Part shown: piece after piece, positions 33,407 through 46,520 of the stretch
Position numbering within the stretch: position 1 is the stretch's first letter
How the letters are laid out: every line of letters starts with the position of its first letter
Assembly: GCA_014338405.1 (NCBI GenBank)
Contig: JTDE01001092.1
Location: 7,211-71,210, forward strand
DNA length: 64,000 nt
Direction: 5' to 3'
DNA from: Paragonimus skrjabini miyazakii
Lineage: Eukaryota; Platyhelminthes; Trematoda; Plagiorchiida; Troglotrematidae
Notes under the pieces: model-generated
What the model was told of the DNA's origin: nothing
Databases searched by the model: none
What the model saw: only the letters and a program-made list of their open reading frames with translations
Translations under genes and position numbers: made by a program

Positions 33407-36400
33407 CTGAAAGAATGCAAGAAGGACAATAGCAGAACGCAGTTGTTGAGTGCTGAGATACTTAGTCGTGATAAAATCAGAACTAAATTCTGATCGGCAA
33501 TGAGCAATTTCAAATTATTGAAAAAATTGCAGGCTTTTTAGCGGGGAACAACATTAATCAAAGTAGCGGCTGATCAAAACTTCAGATTGACTGGCTCCGA
33601 TCGATCGCATTTCGGCTCTCAATAGCTTGATTGTGAATTCTGATTTGCTGAACGTTCATCATTCAGAAAACTGCTCCAGTCCAGCTCACTACAACTGTAT
33701 ACTAATTTCGAAATATCCAGTCAGATGCAAACAGTGCGTTAGAAAAGGCTACTTATTGAACTGGCTTAAAAATGCTAACCATGGGAAATAATAGCAGCCC
33801 TGGCTTTTGTACCCGTTATAATCATTACAGAACTACATAAAGGTACAACGATATGCAAATTTTTCTCCTCTAAACCCAGCATAACATTATTGTGTGCAAT
33901 TGTGATCCAATTGAGTTTTAATTGAGATTCCATTCATAACAAAAAGGCTATACAGACAAAAATGTTTATGGCACACTTTTTCCAACTGCATCATATTAGT
34001 GAACTTGCGCTAGTGCTACTCCACCACATTTGTGGTCATGGTATTTTTACTGCAAAGTTATTTCACAACAGATTACTCGATTATGTTGTATTTTCCTAGC
34101 TCATATAATTCGGTTTACTGCTATTAAGTACCTTACAATCTGTGATAAATTTTTATCATGAACTGTTTCACGATGCCTCTCAATGACTGTTTACGTTATA
34201 TTTTTAGTATGATTAGAGTTTAGAGAATTCTCGACCTAACATCCAATACGGGGCGTGGAGTCTTATTCATTTATCTGATAATATTCGACTTTAAACAGGT
34301 CATTCTACAGTTCACGTTTGACGTCTTCAAATCCACAAACATTGACGGTTGCTACAGATTAGTTAGTGCCGGCAAATAAAATTAACACAAAGTAGCTCTG
34401 CTTTTGACGAGGGGGAAGTTTAGTATGCATATGCATGATTATTCAATCGGAATTTTCAAAGTGTGAACAAGAAAAACAAATTATTTTAAGGTCACAATTC
34501 GAGTATACAGTAAACCACTTGTAACTGGATTATGATAATTACAACGCAGACATCAGAAAATTTAACATTAGGCTACATAACCCTCATATATACGTGAATG
34601 GCCTACTGATAATGCGAAGGTGCATGCTTCACTAAGCAAGTTGTAAAACATTTGGTGACGCAAGCATATCGCATGACATGAAGTAGAACAACTATGTGTT
34701 CACAAGAATGAGACAAGAAACCTCACTTGCGTGTAGGTATCCTGGGGTTCAGATTTATAGGCAGTACAACTATCAGACTCATAAGAAATGATACCACAAA
34801 TAATCAAATCTTTTGAATGGAAACATTCTTAAATTTCAAAAATCGAAATGAGTATATATCGTATTTCAAACTGAGGAGTTCGTTGCCTGGTTAACAGATA
34901 CACAGTTGTTTAATGAGCTACAGATTCCCAACATACATGATCACATCATGGTGAGCTGGTCGCCACGTCACTGACTGTTCAGTATTTGGTTTCAATAATT
35001 CTTCATTTCAAAAGATTCAGAACACAGCATGTGCACATAGTTCAAGAAAGAAATCATCTACAGAAAAAAATCAATATTTTCCAGTTGTCTGAAGAATCAC
35101 GTCAATTATTTCAAGTATTTCATGATAACATATGTGTGTGTACGTTTGCAAAACTACTGCTTCATATAATTTGAATACAGCTGATTGATTGAAATAGTAA
35201 TGCAGGTAGTCATTTTGATCGCAAAACTCCGTAGTTTTCATATTCATTTGTTTATTAATATAGCGGTACGTTTGTTCGCATCAAAGCACAACAGTGCGAC
35301 GTGTAGTTGTAAAACAGTCTATTGCGCAAAACACACTTAGAATTAAGGGCAATCGTGAGCATTGTATATACGTTTGACTACGTCGACGCTGTATGAACAG
35401 ATTAGCCTTGACCGCTTGAACCATCTGTGTTATGCATCCGTTTAGTCTAATGAGCCAGAGGTCAAACCATTTAGAACAAATATATTCCGTAAGGTATTAT
35501 GAACTAAGATATGAATACCGGTAAGTACTCAAACATTGAACAGTATAATAATCCAGTGAAGCTCAAAAATGTAGAATACTGCATGTCCAGGCAGAGGCAC
35601 ATATGAAACAACAATGAAAAAAGCTATGATAAAACTTCACTACAATTATGAAGCAACCAATTCAAAGGAAATCGAGAAACAATGAAAATGACGTTTTAGT
35701 GAATGCGACAGAGGAAAGCATTAAAAAAACGGCGAGGAAGGGAATCTGCTCACCAAGTTAGACAAACAGATATATCGTCTACGGTAAAAATTTCACCGAT
35801 AGAAAAAAATAAAATGGAACTGATCGGAGCCGAATTAGTCTCAAACGCAATTTTGCACATAGTTCACAACAAAGAGAACTCTGGAATGTCCGATAGTGCT
35901 AAAAACAATAATGTTTTATGACGAGTTCAACAAGTCGAATAAACCAATGTTTCAGTGATCGGTGATATGCGCGCATCACGCCCAGTGGAAAACGGGAACA
36001 ACAGGATTCCGGTACCAATCGAGTAAATCAAATGTTAGATGTCCGAATTCTGGTTTATTTCCGAAATTATGTCTAAGCGAGGCATAGGGTAAACGTGAAA
36101 TACAAACAAACGAGCAAAAGATAACCGTCGAATTTGACGAAGTTCAGACGAAGATGATTTAGAGCAAAGTTCGTTCTCTTAATGCTTACAGCTGCTTCAA
36201 CATTAATTTGGACATCGACAAAGAAAAGCTGCGAGGTCGGAATGTGTTTTGGTTAAATCTATTAGATTCAAGTGGTCAGTGGCATGCACAAGCTAGGACC
36301 TATGTGATAGACTACGCAACTATAGTTTCGTATACTCAACAAGGCACTGGAATGATTTGTACCGGTAGACTAGTCTTTTTAACGGACGTACAATGTTGTT

Positions 36401-37612
36401 ACCAGTAAACCATGACCCAGTTCAACCACAAACAAATGTTCAATTCAGTCAAGGTAACAGGTTATATATATATTTTATTAAAGGAGACATCACTATTTCG
36501 CAACATCACAGTGAAATACTCTTGAAAAGTATTTATAACCGGAGACTAACGCAATGAGAGGGTGAATTTTGCGTCAGAATAATGCCATCTTCACGCAAAC
36601 CTGCTTTCGAGAGTAAAGTATGTTTTAAGAAATATGCTTTGATTACCGTGCAGGATAGTAATTAGTCCGACTGACCGCGTATAAAGTGCGCAAGTGAACA
36701 AGTTTTGAGGTGATCAAACTCAAAAGTTCAAAGGCCAGTTGAATATTTCATTCAACAAAATAGTGCTAATGAACAGTGTTAAAAGAGACCAAGTTAAAAC
36801 CATCAAAAGATTGTAGATACTGCACTGACAAAGGATAAATACGTAATGTTCAACGAGCAGATGTCTCATTAGTTACGCGGATGGACTGTCTGAAACCCCT
36901 TTCCAGTAAAGTTATCCGTTAAACGCCTAAATTCCTATGTGAAGTGGAATCTTAAATGACGGTTTTATAGAAACAAATTTTAATATCCAGCCACCGGTGG
37001 AACAGCAGTTTCAAGATTGATTATAGAGATGTGTGTACACCAACAAATGAAACTGGAAATACTTGTCGAGTAGTCTAATTCCCTTGGTCAATTATTCCAC
37101 AGTCACTTGAAACCCGAAGTAAGCCTGAACCACTTGACACCGAAGAACGCATAAAAATGTCACACATTCACCAACACACCTGACCTCCTTCAATAGGCTG
37201 TGATCCGCCCAACATCTATGATTTTCAAGACGCACTTGACTTGCTCTAATTCTTAACATCAAAATCACATATAGTCTATACACTTGTAAAACCCCGACAA
37301 AAATAAGGGAAAACTGCCGTTTGCATAGTTGACTTCTTATGAGTTCTATGAGAATGTGAAATTCGTGTTTGTTCGTTTATGTTAAAATCACCTAATGGAA
37401 TGACAGCAATGTGATGTGTAAACTTTTGACAAACAATCTCATTGCGCCTAAAAATAGTGCAGTTAGAAAAAATATTTTTGCAAATATAGTGTTAGGAGAG
37501 AGATTTTGGTATTCTCATAATATGGGCAATTGTTTGACACAAATACCAGCCGGTAACTATGAGACTTATCGCATAGACAGTAAGAACTGCAATTACAGAG
37601 ATTAAGACTCAC
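33407..37612 (-). other. intron of the host gene
   Basis: About 4.2 kb between exons F and G, both in phase 0. Open stretches at 35703-35921 and 36208-36408 on the + strand have no motif. A possible extra exon at 37283-37092 was considered and rejected on phase. No recognisable repeat was seen. Confidence 0.5.
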
Positions 37613-37793
37613 TAACTGAAGTAGTATCTTTTCCAACTGTGTAAAGTAGCCGTTCACTATACTTGTGAGATCCGTACGTCCTCTTGTGAGCTCATCCAGC
37701 TGAAAAGGCAAGCTGCATTGCTTCGACGAAATGGCAGAAGCGTGCGGCGTCATTTGGTCACCACAGGGTAAAGCATGCACAACAGCCGCAATC
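37613..37793 (-). CDS. host gene exon F (181 bp)
   Basis: An acceptor AATTCACAAG precedes 37793 and a GTGAGT donor follows 37613 (37612-37607). The first base G completes the GT left by the previous exon. Its 60 codons read IAAVVHALPCGDQMTPHA and continue through FQLDELTRGRTDLTSIVNGY to FTQLEKILLQL, ending in phase 0, as the next exon requires. The content is amphipathic helix-like. The acceptor has a weak pyrimidine tract, the main reason for caution. Family not recognised. Confidence 0.65.
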
Positions 37794-40784
37794 CTTGTGA
37801 ATTCATAATTGAAGATTAGAAAGTATGTAATAGTGTCAAAATGAACGTAAATATGAAGGAAGCGTTCGAATGAAAAGAAAAAGTAATCTCAATTCAATCA
37901 AAACTTCACACAATAATTGACAACTATTCAACTTTTATGTTTGCCGGTTTACTGCGAAGAGGTCTTAATTGAACACCATATCACTAAAAATAAATAATTG
38001 TCAACCATTGTCATTTGAAACAAACCAACGAAACAGATACTTCATAAATGTACAAAAAACGTTACAGTGATGACGTATCCGATGACAATTAATTTGAATG
38101 AGTGAACTTTGATAATCAGTGATTAAGACAAAAGTCTATTACACGAAGTTATGAAGATATTTATTTATTGAGATCTGCATAGTAGTGAAGAGTAACCGTT
38201 TGATCAAATTTAGTCCGTATGCCACCAATGCATCATCCGGAGATCTTGGCAGTTCAGCAATAATACCTAATAATCACGTGGTATTCCGTTGATGTCTTAG
38301 ATTACCGCGACTGTTTTGTGTAGGTTTCAACAACCTTACATTTATTAACCCGTATGTGATCGTGTAGGTCACACGGCAGTGGACACCGTGCACCGTGTGC
38401 TGATGTGTATAACTGAAATGAAGCTGATTAAGAGAGTACAATACGAAATAAGAAGTACGTTGGAAATATTTACAGAGATCCTGAAACATTGGTCTGCAAT
38501 CGTACGGTTACTGCACAAGTGGATGATGACAGAAAGTATGATAAGCGGTTGCTGACAAACATTCAACGGGACATATTACTTTTTCTACCAGAATTTTTGA
38601 ACTGTTTACAAGACGAATAAAAGTCTGTCTCAGAAATGTAAGGCATCAGTTTCCCGAAACGAATTTTAGTGGAGTGAAATAAATGGTTCCCGGGAAGATC
38701 GGGCAGGCTGAGATTTCAAATGTGATAACTCGGTCGCGCCAGATGTGATCTCAATGGTGCAGTGATCAACCCTTCTACCTGACGAAAGCTTGTCCAGAGT
38801 TCTGGTTTTGGACGTAGCTCAAACAAAAGCGAAGCTCGAGTGTGGTGTTTGTTTTTGAAAACACTGACTGCAAATTCTATGACAGTGTAACAGCCGTGAT
38901 TAGTTGCGAGTGGTGTTAAGTTCATAGATTTTGTTTTCGGGCGGTCTGTTTTAAGCCAACAAGAGAGAGAGATGTTTTAAGAGACTCTTGTTTAACTGAA
39001 CTTGTGTGAAAATGTCATAACTATGTGGTATGAAAACTTCTGAATTTACAAGCATAACATAATAAACAATTCCGTAAAAATACTTTGAACGAGGTAGCTA
39101 GAACAAAAAAGCTGGTAAATGCAAGCATTTCGTATTGACTTGTCAGAATGAAATTTACCATAACATTGATGTTCTTTTTACTAGCAGACAATTAGAGGGC
39201 TGAATAATCAATAAGCCGGTTAGGATAGGTCATTAAGTCAAAGAAAGGGTCAAATTCACGAACAGTTGTTTCTGAATACAGAGAGCTGGTTTGAGTCGGT
39301 TGATTGCGATTGCTCCAGCAAACCGTAAGAAGTAAAAGTAAGAGTAGATTGGTGAAAAATGTTAATGCGCATGACTTACAGCCTGGCCGATTTCTCTGTG
39401 TATTATCAACTGTGTACTACAGAACAGAAGATTACAAATCGGGAAACAAGGGTCAAATGTCAAACCAAATATACAAAGGAAACACACGGTGGAGCTATTC
39501 GCTCATCGGTCAATTGTATCGTTACCATTGGCAACGCTAAACTAACAGAAACGTTCTTCCGTACATACAGAGGTGAATACCATCGTCTCAGACCAAATGT
39601 TTTAGCATATGGTAACAACCGGGACTTATCAACTACGTAAACAACAGTGATTGTTTGCGTGAGATCCACCTGGTGATCGCTCTTCAGGAGATGCCGAGCG
39701 ATCGTTGTTGCCGGCAATCGGTGTGGTGGATCCAGTTGCATCGAGATAAAAACGTTTCAGAAGCATTACCCCGTCTAACTAATTCTCCTTTAAAATACAC
39801 CATTCCCCAGTTAAACCTCAATAATCAACAGAGAAGACTGTGGCTTCACATTTCTTAAGGTCGATTTTACATTAATTAGAAAAAAATGAAATGTCTTCAG
39901 TTTTGACTTTACTTAAGTTGTGGATGCGTTCATCACTTTGGGTTGCTTTGTTAGCCTACGAATCTGGAAGTGCTCTATATAATTTCAATAAAAGAACATG
40001 GATGAAGAACGGAATCGCGTATAAATCACGATCGTGCTTTAGTTCATTTTTAAGCTTACATCAACTAAAACGGGACTGGATGCAATTTGAAACTGCACAA
40101 TGTCAAGGTGGTTGTAGAAAAGACTGAAACAATTGCTTTAATGGATGTGTTGTACGAGGCTGAGTGTGACGAGAACACTTTAGATATCAAAGTCCACACT
40201 TTTTAATGTTGAGAATGACGACTTGTCTCAAATGAAAAATTGGTGGACAGAAAGGTTAGCTAGCGGACAGAAAGACAAGCCGCAACATATAACATTTGAC
40301 AGCATGCAGTATTGATCCGAATTTTTCGAAATTATTTGCAATTTCTTCCGAAGAAAGGTGAACATTCTGGAATTAGGTGATGAAGATGGAAGTTAAGGTG
40401 TTTTAGTAAACATCACAAACGTCAACGTGAGTATTCGATATACTTGTGTAGTTTTGAAAGAGCACTCGTTACACCGACGTATGTGTTTACGTATGTATGT
40501 TCAGGCTCATCTAACGAAAAGTTACGCGCACCAAAATAATCAGTACAAAGTGTACACGGTTGTTTGTTAATCTACGATTCGACTGCTTTCAAACGAAGGT
40601 GTAACCAAACTGATTCATATGAAGTTAGTTCATTCGTTCCAGCCTGACGTGTCAGTAGTTACTTTGACACTTGACGCTGAGTTAACAGTAACAGCGACAA
40701 CTGTTCAAAGTCTATAAATACTAGCTAATCTTAAATGCATGACGATGTTATCAGTGTATTTGGATGCAGATATTTGCAACTTAC
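37794..40784 (-). other. intron of the host gene, with a PLE remnant
   Basis: About 3 kb between exons E and F. It carries the C-terminal fragment of a Penelope-like element at about 39500-39741 in the same orientation as the gene; nothing else was recognised. Confidence 0.5.
39500..39741 (-). mobile_element. PLE remnant, C-terminal end only (PLE-6)
   Basis: The - strand frame 39741-39460 reads ARHLLKSDHQVDLTQT, then a RLLPYAKTFGLRRW helix and LYVRKNVSVSLALPM. In intact PLE proteins the region after the GIY-YIG domain has exactly this order: a basic 'HLL-S-H' stretch, the 'FAEA' helix and a 'LC-QK' tail with 'LPW' at the end. Neither the GIY-YIG core nor the RT is detectable next to it, so it is a short fragment within an intron. 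Confidence 0.5.
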
Positions 40785-41081
40785 ACTCGTAGTAGCTTGC
40801 GCAGTGCCAGAATTCTTGAATCTCGTTTGCTGTTCACTGATCCATCAATCCAAGTTGGTGGCAATAGTGCCATCGGCCAAGTAAGCAGGTGTGACAGAAG
40901 AGGAGACAGTAGTTGGCCAGCAGCGCGACGAACGACAGGATCAGGTTTAGTTGGGTTTGGTGATGGGGGAATGTATTGGAACAAGGTGTTCTCCATGCTT
41001 GTTATCAATCGTGAGAGAAATGGAGCCAATCGTCCATACGTTATGCGAGCAATCCCTTTGGAATTCTTTTCATTAACGGAC
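40785..41081 (-). CDS. host gene exon E (297 bp)
   Basis: The acceptor is a T-rich tract ending CGTTTAG before 41081, and the donor is GTAAGT (40784-40779). The first base G completes the CG left by exon D to an Arg codon, and the last two bases GT are completed by exon F. The peptide has SVNEKNSKGIARITYGR, LAPFLSRLITSMENTLFQYI, a proline-rich PPSPNPTKPDP, then RRAAGQLLSPLLSHLLTWP. It resembles stacked helices of HEAT/ARM-type scaffolds, but no family can be named. The perfect phase fit on both sides strongly supports it. Confidence 0.75.
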
Positions 41082-44000
41082 CTAAACGAAAATAGATGTA
41101 TAAACACGAAATATTGACATACGCAGCCTGTATCAGCTCGGGCTAAAGCCACTACGCAGCCATAGTTAATAAATGTATGAACACTTCCAGAGGCCGGATA
41201 AATTTGACTGCTAGACATCAATACGGAATAACCAACAAAAAACGCATTATCAAGAATAGGTTCATCTGAAAAGATAGTTCTTACAGCTGGACATATATGG
41301 AAGGTAAGCTTTACCAACAAAAATGTGTTTTTAGTCAATATTTCATAAACCAACAAAACGCGATAAAATCTTTGGTCCACCAGAATTCTTAAGCAATAAT
41401 TGAAGATTTACTGAGTAGGTTAAGCATTACTGGGATGCTTTTCTATACGTAATGAGCCCGTCCACTGTCTGTGGTCAAGAATGGTGAACCTTTCATACAA
41501 CGGCTTCGTTGTTTTAGATGAAAAACAATCAGCACTTGTCTAATTATTAGTTCCCAATGGACATCACATTTGTAAGAATAGCAAAATGAACTACAGTTTC
41601 GTCTGATTAGGGCTTTGACATCAGGATATACTTCCCAACAAACAAGCGTCTGTGCAGACTCAAATTCGATTCTAGTCGAAGCCCACCAGTAGCGCATGTT
41701 GTTGTCCGGATGGAACTTTGGCTTCTGCCCTAATGATACTAAGCTGTAGTGTTAAGTATAAAAGTCTTCCGTTAAACGTAAGGGATCCATCATACGAAAA
41801 TATTGAGTCAAAAAGTCTGCGGATAGAACTAACGGGAAAACGATAAACGCGAATTGAGATCTGATCTGAAAACTTCTATTTTTTACTGAAGCAGACAGAC
41901 TTCGAAATAAAGATGGGCATAGAAGACAGTGTGGCAAAATTATGTGAATCGTTACAGTTCAATTTTTGGTTAAAATACGCAAGGTACTCAATAATACAAA
42001 AAATGATACATACAAGATGCACTGAACGGATGAGAACCGACTTCACTTAACATGGCTGTTATTTCCATTTAGGTTTCCACTCCGTCTTATGTCGTTACAC
42101 TTCAGTATATCAGAGGACAAAATGAGCTTTCAGTATCTTACTGTCGGTCGGCTGAACTATATATATTGATAACTAACACAGTACTCTGTTTCGATGATCA
42201 CCCGCGATAAAAAGTACTTTGCAACTTGAACCTAACCCAGGCATGCGTAGTCATTACACAGAAACCAGAAATTTGAAAGAACGTCAGTTACGCAGCTGCT
42301 CGAGGTCTCAGGATTTCTGACAAAAAACGTAGATGACTATCGAAACGCGTAACAGAATCGCTTTTGGCGATTACCTCACAAGGACCGTAAACCATGGTTC
42401 ATCGTGCAAGTTGCACTGAAAAACATGGGAGCTGTACAAGTTAAGCAGATCGCAATTTCGAACTGATACCCTCTACCGGTTTATTGTTCAGATTAAGATA
42501 ATCAGTTACAACTGCACTCGCTAACATTTCATGCTGTTGTTACGCAAAATGCACTTCCGTTTGCGGGTAGTATAATGAGTACATTCGGGAACCAAAGGGC
42601 AGGTGTCAGCGCCAGGAAGATGAGGGACCAGCAGCGCCCATTGAAACAGTATGTATGCATTATGGGGGACCTGCCATCAAGGCGAATGACAATACACTGC
42701 TGTTCAATGTGTGCGGACACATGCTAGCCACGCAAATGAGTGTACGCGTTCGGTGTTCCGCGTTTTCATATAAATGATTCCATGCATTGCATAACTTCGC
42801 TGGCCAAGATTCTTTCGCGGTCACAACTCCATTAGTGAGGATATATTGCTTCGATCAACGTTCCAAGCACTCAGATGCCTCATGAGGAGGACAGCGAAGT
42901 AGCTTGATTTCGTTATCAATCCAGTAGGGCAAATACCTTTTGAGATCGTGAGGTTCCTGTCGCTCGTTCGAATCTAGTCGGAATCCGAATACTTCACATA
43001 TCGATGGTTTCCTCTGGTACAAATTTGCCATACTAATTATTAGGGAAGCATAAACGTTTCATTCCCAGTATACGGGGCGATGTGCGATGTTGTTCTTAGA
43101 TGAACTCATATAAAGTTGATGTTATTATGATACGAATGGTTGTCTTATCTCAAACATTATTATGATGTGATTTGTCCTGATTGAGTTAGGAGTCAAACAG
43201 AAGTGTAACAACATATTCTGGAAGGAAAAACCAGTATACTGACTTGCCAAAGAGCATGTATTCACACTAATTTGCATTACTATGCGCGTTGGTGAAACCA
43301 TTTTATTACAAACGAAAGTATTTTTAACCTGAGTTTTAACCCCGACGACCAGGTGAAAACCAAAAGTTATCTGACTAACAATTCTTGCTCAGCGGTCATT
43401 CAACAGAAGCCATTTAAATTATAAACTACGGACTTAAGGTTCAGACAATACGGAAAACTGTACACAATAGAGTTAAATGTGATCTCTTCTGTTAGCTAAC
43501 AGAAACGGAAATAATCTGGTTAAACAGGTTGCTGAATGTTGTAGTTTGCTTGGTACACTTATCGTCCTGTGTATGATGCGGTGTCAGGTGTGGAATTCGT
43601 CGAAGCATACTTGGCTTGTTTGTAGAAAATCAGTCCTCAATTTGCATTCGTTTTGCCTTCTGCTCGTTGTAGTAAAAAACTATTTTTTGCCGTGTTTGCA
43701 CGCGAAAGATGTTTGTTTTATTCCCTTTTATCCCTATCAGTACGTGCGAAGCAAAACCTCCCTGCATGACATTGTTTAACATGCACTCACGTTCATCTCT
43801 GATTCATTGTTTTAGTTAACCAATCCCCGTTTATCTCGTGATTGTTTTGCAAGGTCATTTCTGGTTGCTGTATCTTGAACGCCTTTTTTGTTGGATAATT
43901 TGAGCATTCCGTTAATTTATATTTAAGGTGAGAACATTTCTACTGTATTTATTGTCAACAGCGCCAAATAACTTACATTCATTTCGACGGCCGTTTTAAC

Positions 44001-45372
44001 GTTTTTTTGGACCCGGAAGACAGTTCTATTGACCTGACTGTCTGAGTCGGCGTCATTGGAATTGCTGATTGCGCGTTACTGGATGAATCGTCCTGAATTA
44101 TCCGGAGTGATTTAATAGAAGTGAACCTCTCCTTTGATGGTTTATTAATTGTTGAAGTTCGGTTACATTTTAATCATATATTTTTCGATTAGTATGATGC
44201 TCTATGAATGAGAATCAGGGTAAGCTACGACACCTCCCGCACATTTAAGCCCCATAATATAGACACGCGAACACACATATTTATTAAAACAGATAAGGCT
44301 TTGTGAGTGCAGTCGTAATTTGCTATATGCAAGCCTTCTGTGACGTGCATCTAGACGTCCCCTCACTTCGGCTAGTGTAGGAGTTTAACCCAAACTCGAA
44401 AGTTGCCAACCGTGTAAGTTAGAAAACCCACGAAGTCCTACTTCGATGCCCAAAGATAAATTGGACTGGTAGGTAGGTACATAAACAGTTTCACCTACGA
44501 ATACTCTGGTTTTCAACAAACGAAATTAATTCGTGGCAATGGAGAAAAGTCCCAGTGAGAACAATTACGATTTCTACCTAACTTTAACTAGCCACTACGA
44601 TCACATGAAGTTATAGAGTGTTTCTTCTACTGATGGGGTTACGGAGCAACACCGGGAGTTTGCAGTTCATATTCATTAAATTTACTAATCAATCGCCGCG
44701 TGATCAAGGCGTCGGACTATCAAAACAGTTGAATAGCTAGGAAGCAACGATAGAGTCTGCCAAAGCTTCTTGTAAGCGTAGACTTTTTGTCAGTTATTTA
44801 TGCGGTCAGTAACGCACGGAACAATTTCCTGGTGAACTATTAATATGTTTTAATATGCACCGTACATAAATTGTATGAGCGAATGCAAAGCATATGATGT
44901 AATTCCCAAGGGGGACTTCACTGAAGCTTATTATAGTAGGTCCATAAATGTTAAAGAACGCCTGTTTGGTGCGACAGATTGATCGATCCTGCTAATTTCC
45001 AGGTTTAACAAAACAACTGAGTAAAACCAGTCAAAACTGATTAACGTGAATGAACTGGAAATGATACTCGTTGTAATTATTAGCGCTGTTGTTAAAATGA
45101 TTAAACGTGACACTGTCTGAACTGTACTTCAGTAGAACATACTGGTGAATCCATCTTTAAAAACAATCTGCACAGCTAATTTTCATGACTGACTATACAG
45201 AAAGCTAAGGAATACATGCTGATTTGGCGCATTTTGCAAAAACTCATTGACATGTAGACATTTGGAAATCAAACAGTGAAACTGAATTAAAACATTTTGA
45301 CACGTCATTGCTATTTTGAAGAGCTCAATATGACTAAGCCTGCCAACTTGTCATCTAAACGGGGACACTAAC
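41082..45372 (-). other. intron of the host gene
   Basis: About 4.3 kb between exons D and E. Open stretches such as 41697-41443 (-) and 43546-43779 (+) have no motif or paired splice sites. No repeat was identified. Confidence 0.5.
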
Positions 45373-45503
45373 CGGACTGGAGTAAAGGGCCGCAAGGGAC
45401 CAATTTTCAAGTGGTCCGCTGTGGGTGTAGACGCCCGGAATTTTTCATCCAATACGATCTGAAATCGTCGAACGTAGCTGACGGCAGCACGAACGGCTTC
45501 CAC
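45373..45503 (-). CDS. host gene exon D (131 bp)
   Basis: The acceptor CCTTTTGAAAACAG precedes 45503, and the donor GTTAGT follows 45373. Phase 0 entry matches exon C, and two bases (CG) are left for exon E. The 43 codons read VEAVRAAVSYVRRFQIVLDE, then a short KFRASTPTADHLKIG and PLRPFTPV. A long basic helix followed by a Pro/Thr-rich linker is the visible structure. It is too short to identify alone; the call depends on splice sites and phases. Confidence 0.68.
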
Positions 45504-45959
45504 CTGTTTTCAAAAGGATAAACGGAAAACATGTTTGATTTAAGATCAGTCTTATGGTTTAAATAGCAATAAAGCACCGTATATTGCCAATAAGACACTG
45601 GCTGTGGCTACGAGGATTCAAAAGTACAAACACAAAATGAAACTGGTGAGGTTCGAAATAGGTGGGTTTACTACTTCTCACAGTAGGTGTAGAATGCTAG
45701 AAAATTTGAGCTTCACACATCGAACTAGAACATGATGAACAAAGAATATTGGGTCTTGCAGAAGTTATGAATGACAGCTGGGTTGCGGCTCGTTTAGGCA
45801 CATATCTGTGCTACTTAAGTATAAGGCATTTGACTAAGTTGTGAAACAATGCTAACTAGGCTCACAGAGTTTAGGTTTAATAGCAGTTCATCCGGTTTAT
45901 TGTTAATTGATCATAAGATGTAAAGAGCCCACATGAACTGTTTTTAAGGACACCGGTTA

Positions 45960-46520
45960 GGATGGAATGGCATGAGTGTGATCTCTTCTGTCATCAATAA
46001 TAATGACGCTTTGTCAAATCGGAAGTCAATGCGGGACCCAGAAGTGCATCCGTTTGAAACATCTGAGATCGCATAACAACTCGGATGAGTGTTCATGCAG
46101 AGTGGCCAACCAGTGCGTTTCATTCAGAAGGCGATAGAGTTGAAAGTTAAGCCACCCTCCGTAAATAAGAAACTTGCGTTTATTTGTCTTCCTTTCAATG
46201 GAGATCCTATGGCTGAAGTTATCCCAAGAAAGCTCAAAAAGTCAGTCGAAATAGCCTACCTTGCTGCTCAATTGTGTGTAAGTTCCCGTTCAAAACCCGT
46301 TATCATGTCACAACTCAAAGACAAAATTCCATGTTCTACAACCAGTCGTTGTGTGCACTCATTTGTTCGTTCGTGTCGAGCATCACACATTGATCGTACT
46401 ACAAGGCGATTGTCTGACAGAGTGTGTGAACATCATCCTGCATGATTAAACAGTGATTTGACTAAGACGGTCTCAAGCGCGATTGTTGCTCATGGAACAA
46501 TTTCCAATGTTCATAACTAA
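45960..46520 (+). mobile_element. PLE relic (PLE-3): connector and GIY-YIG
   Basis: The open frame 46089-46445 shows SGQPVRFIQKAIELK, LAFICLPFNGDPMAEVI (the 'LPF-GD' segment seen also in PLE-1) and a decayed GIY-YIG core: CVHSFVRSC where CVY-FTC-C is usual, SHIDRTTRRLSDRV where SYIG is usual. After the stop at 46443-46445 another frame continues with TKTVSSAIVAH. Loss of the Tyr and Gly of the YIG half shows the nuclease is dead. It sits in the large host intron, antisense to the gene. Confidence 0.75.

Noticed and set aside
33220..33513. Open frames on both strands overlapping host exon G (33220-33432 +, 33513-33286 -)
   Set aside because: They run across the exon/intron border and are shadows of the exon.
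37092..37283. Possible small exon with a GTCAGG donor on the - strand
   Set aside because: Its entry phase (needs two bases from upstream) conflicts with exon F ending in phase 0 and exon G starting in phase 0.
38740..38830. Possible 39-bp micro-exon CTACGTCC...TTCGTCAG on the - strand
   Set aside because: Phases would fit between exons E and F, but such a short segment with a generic donor is expected by chance.
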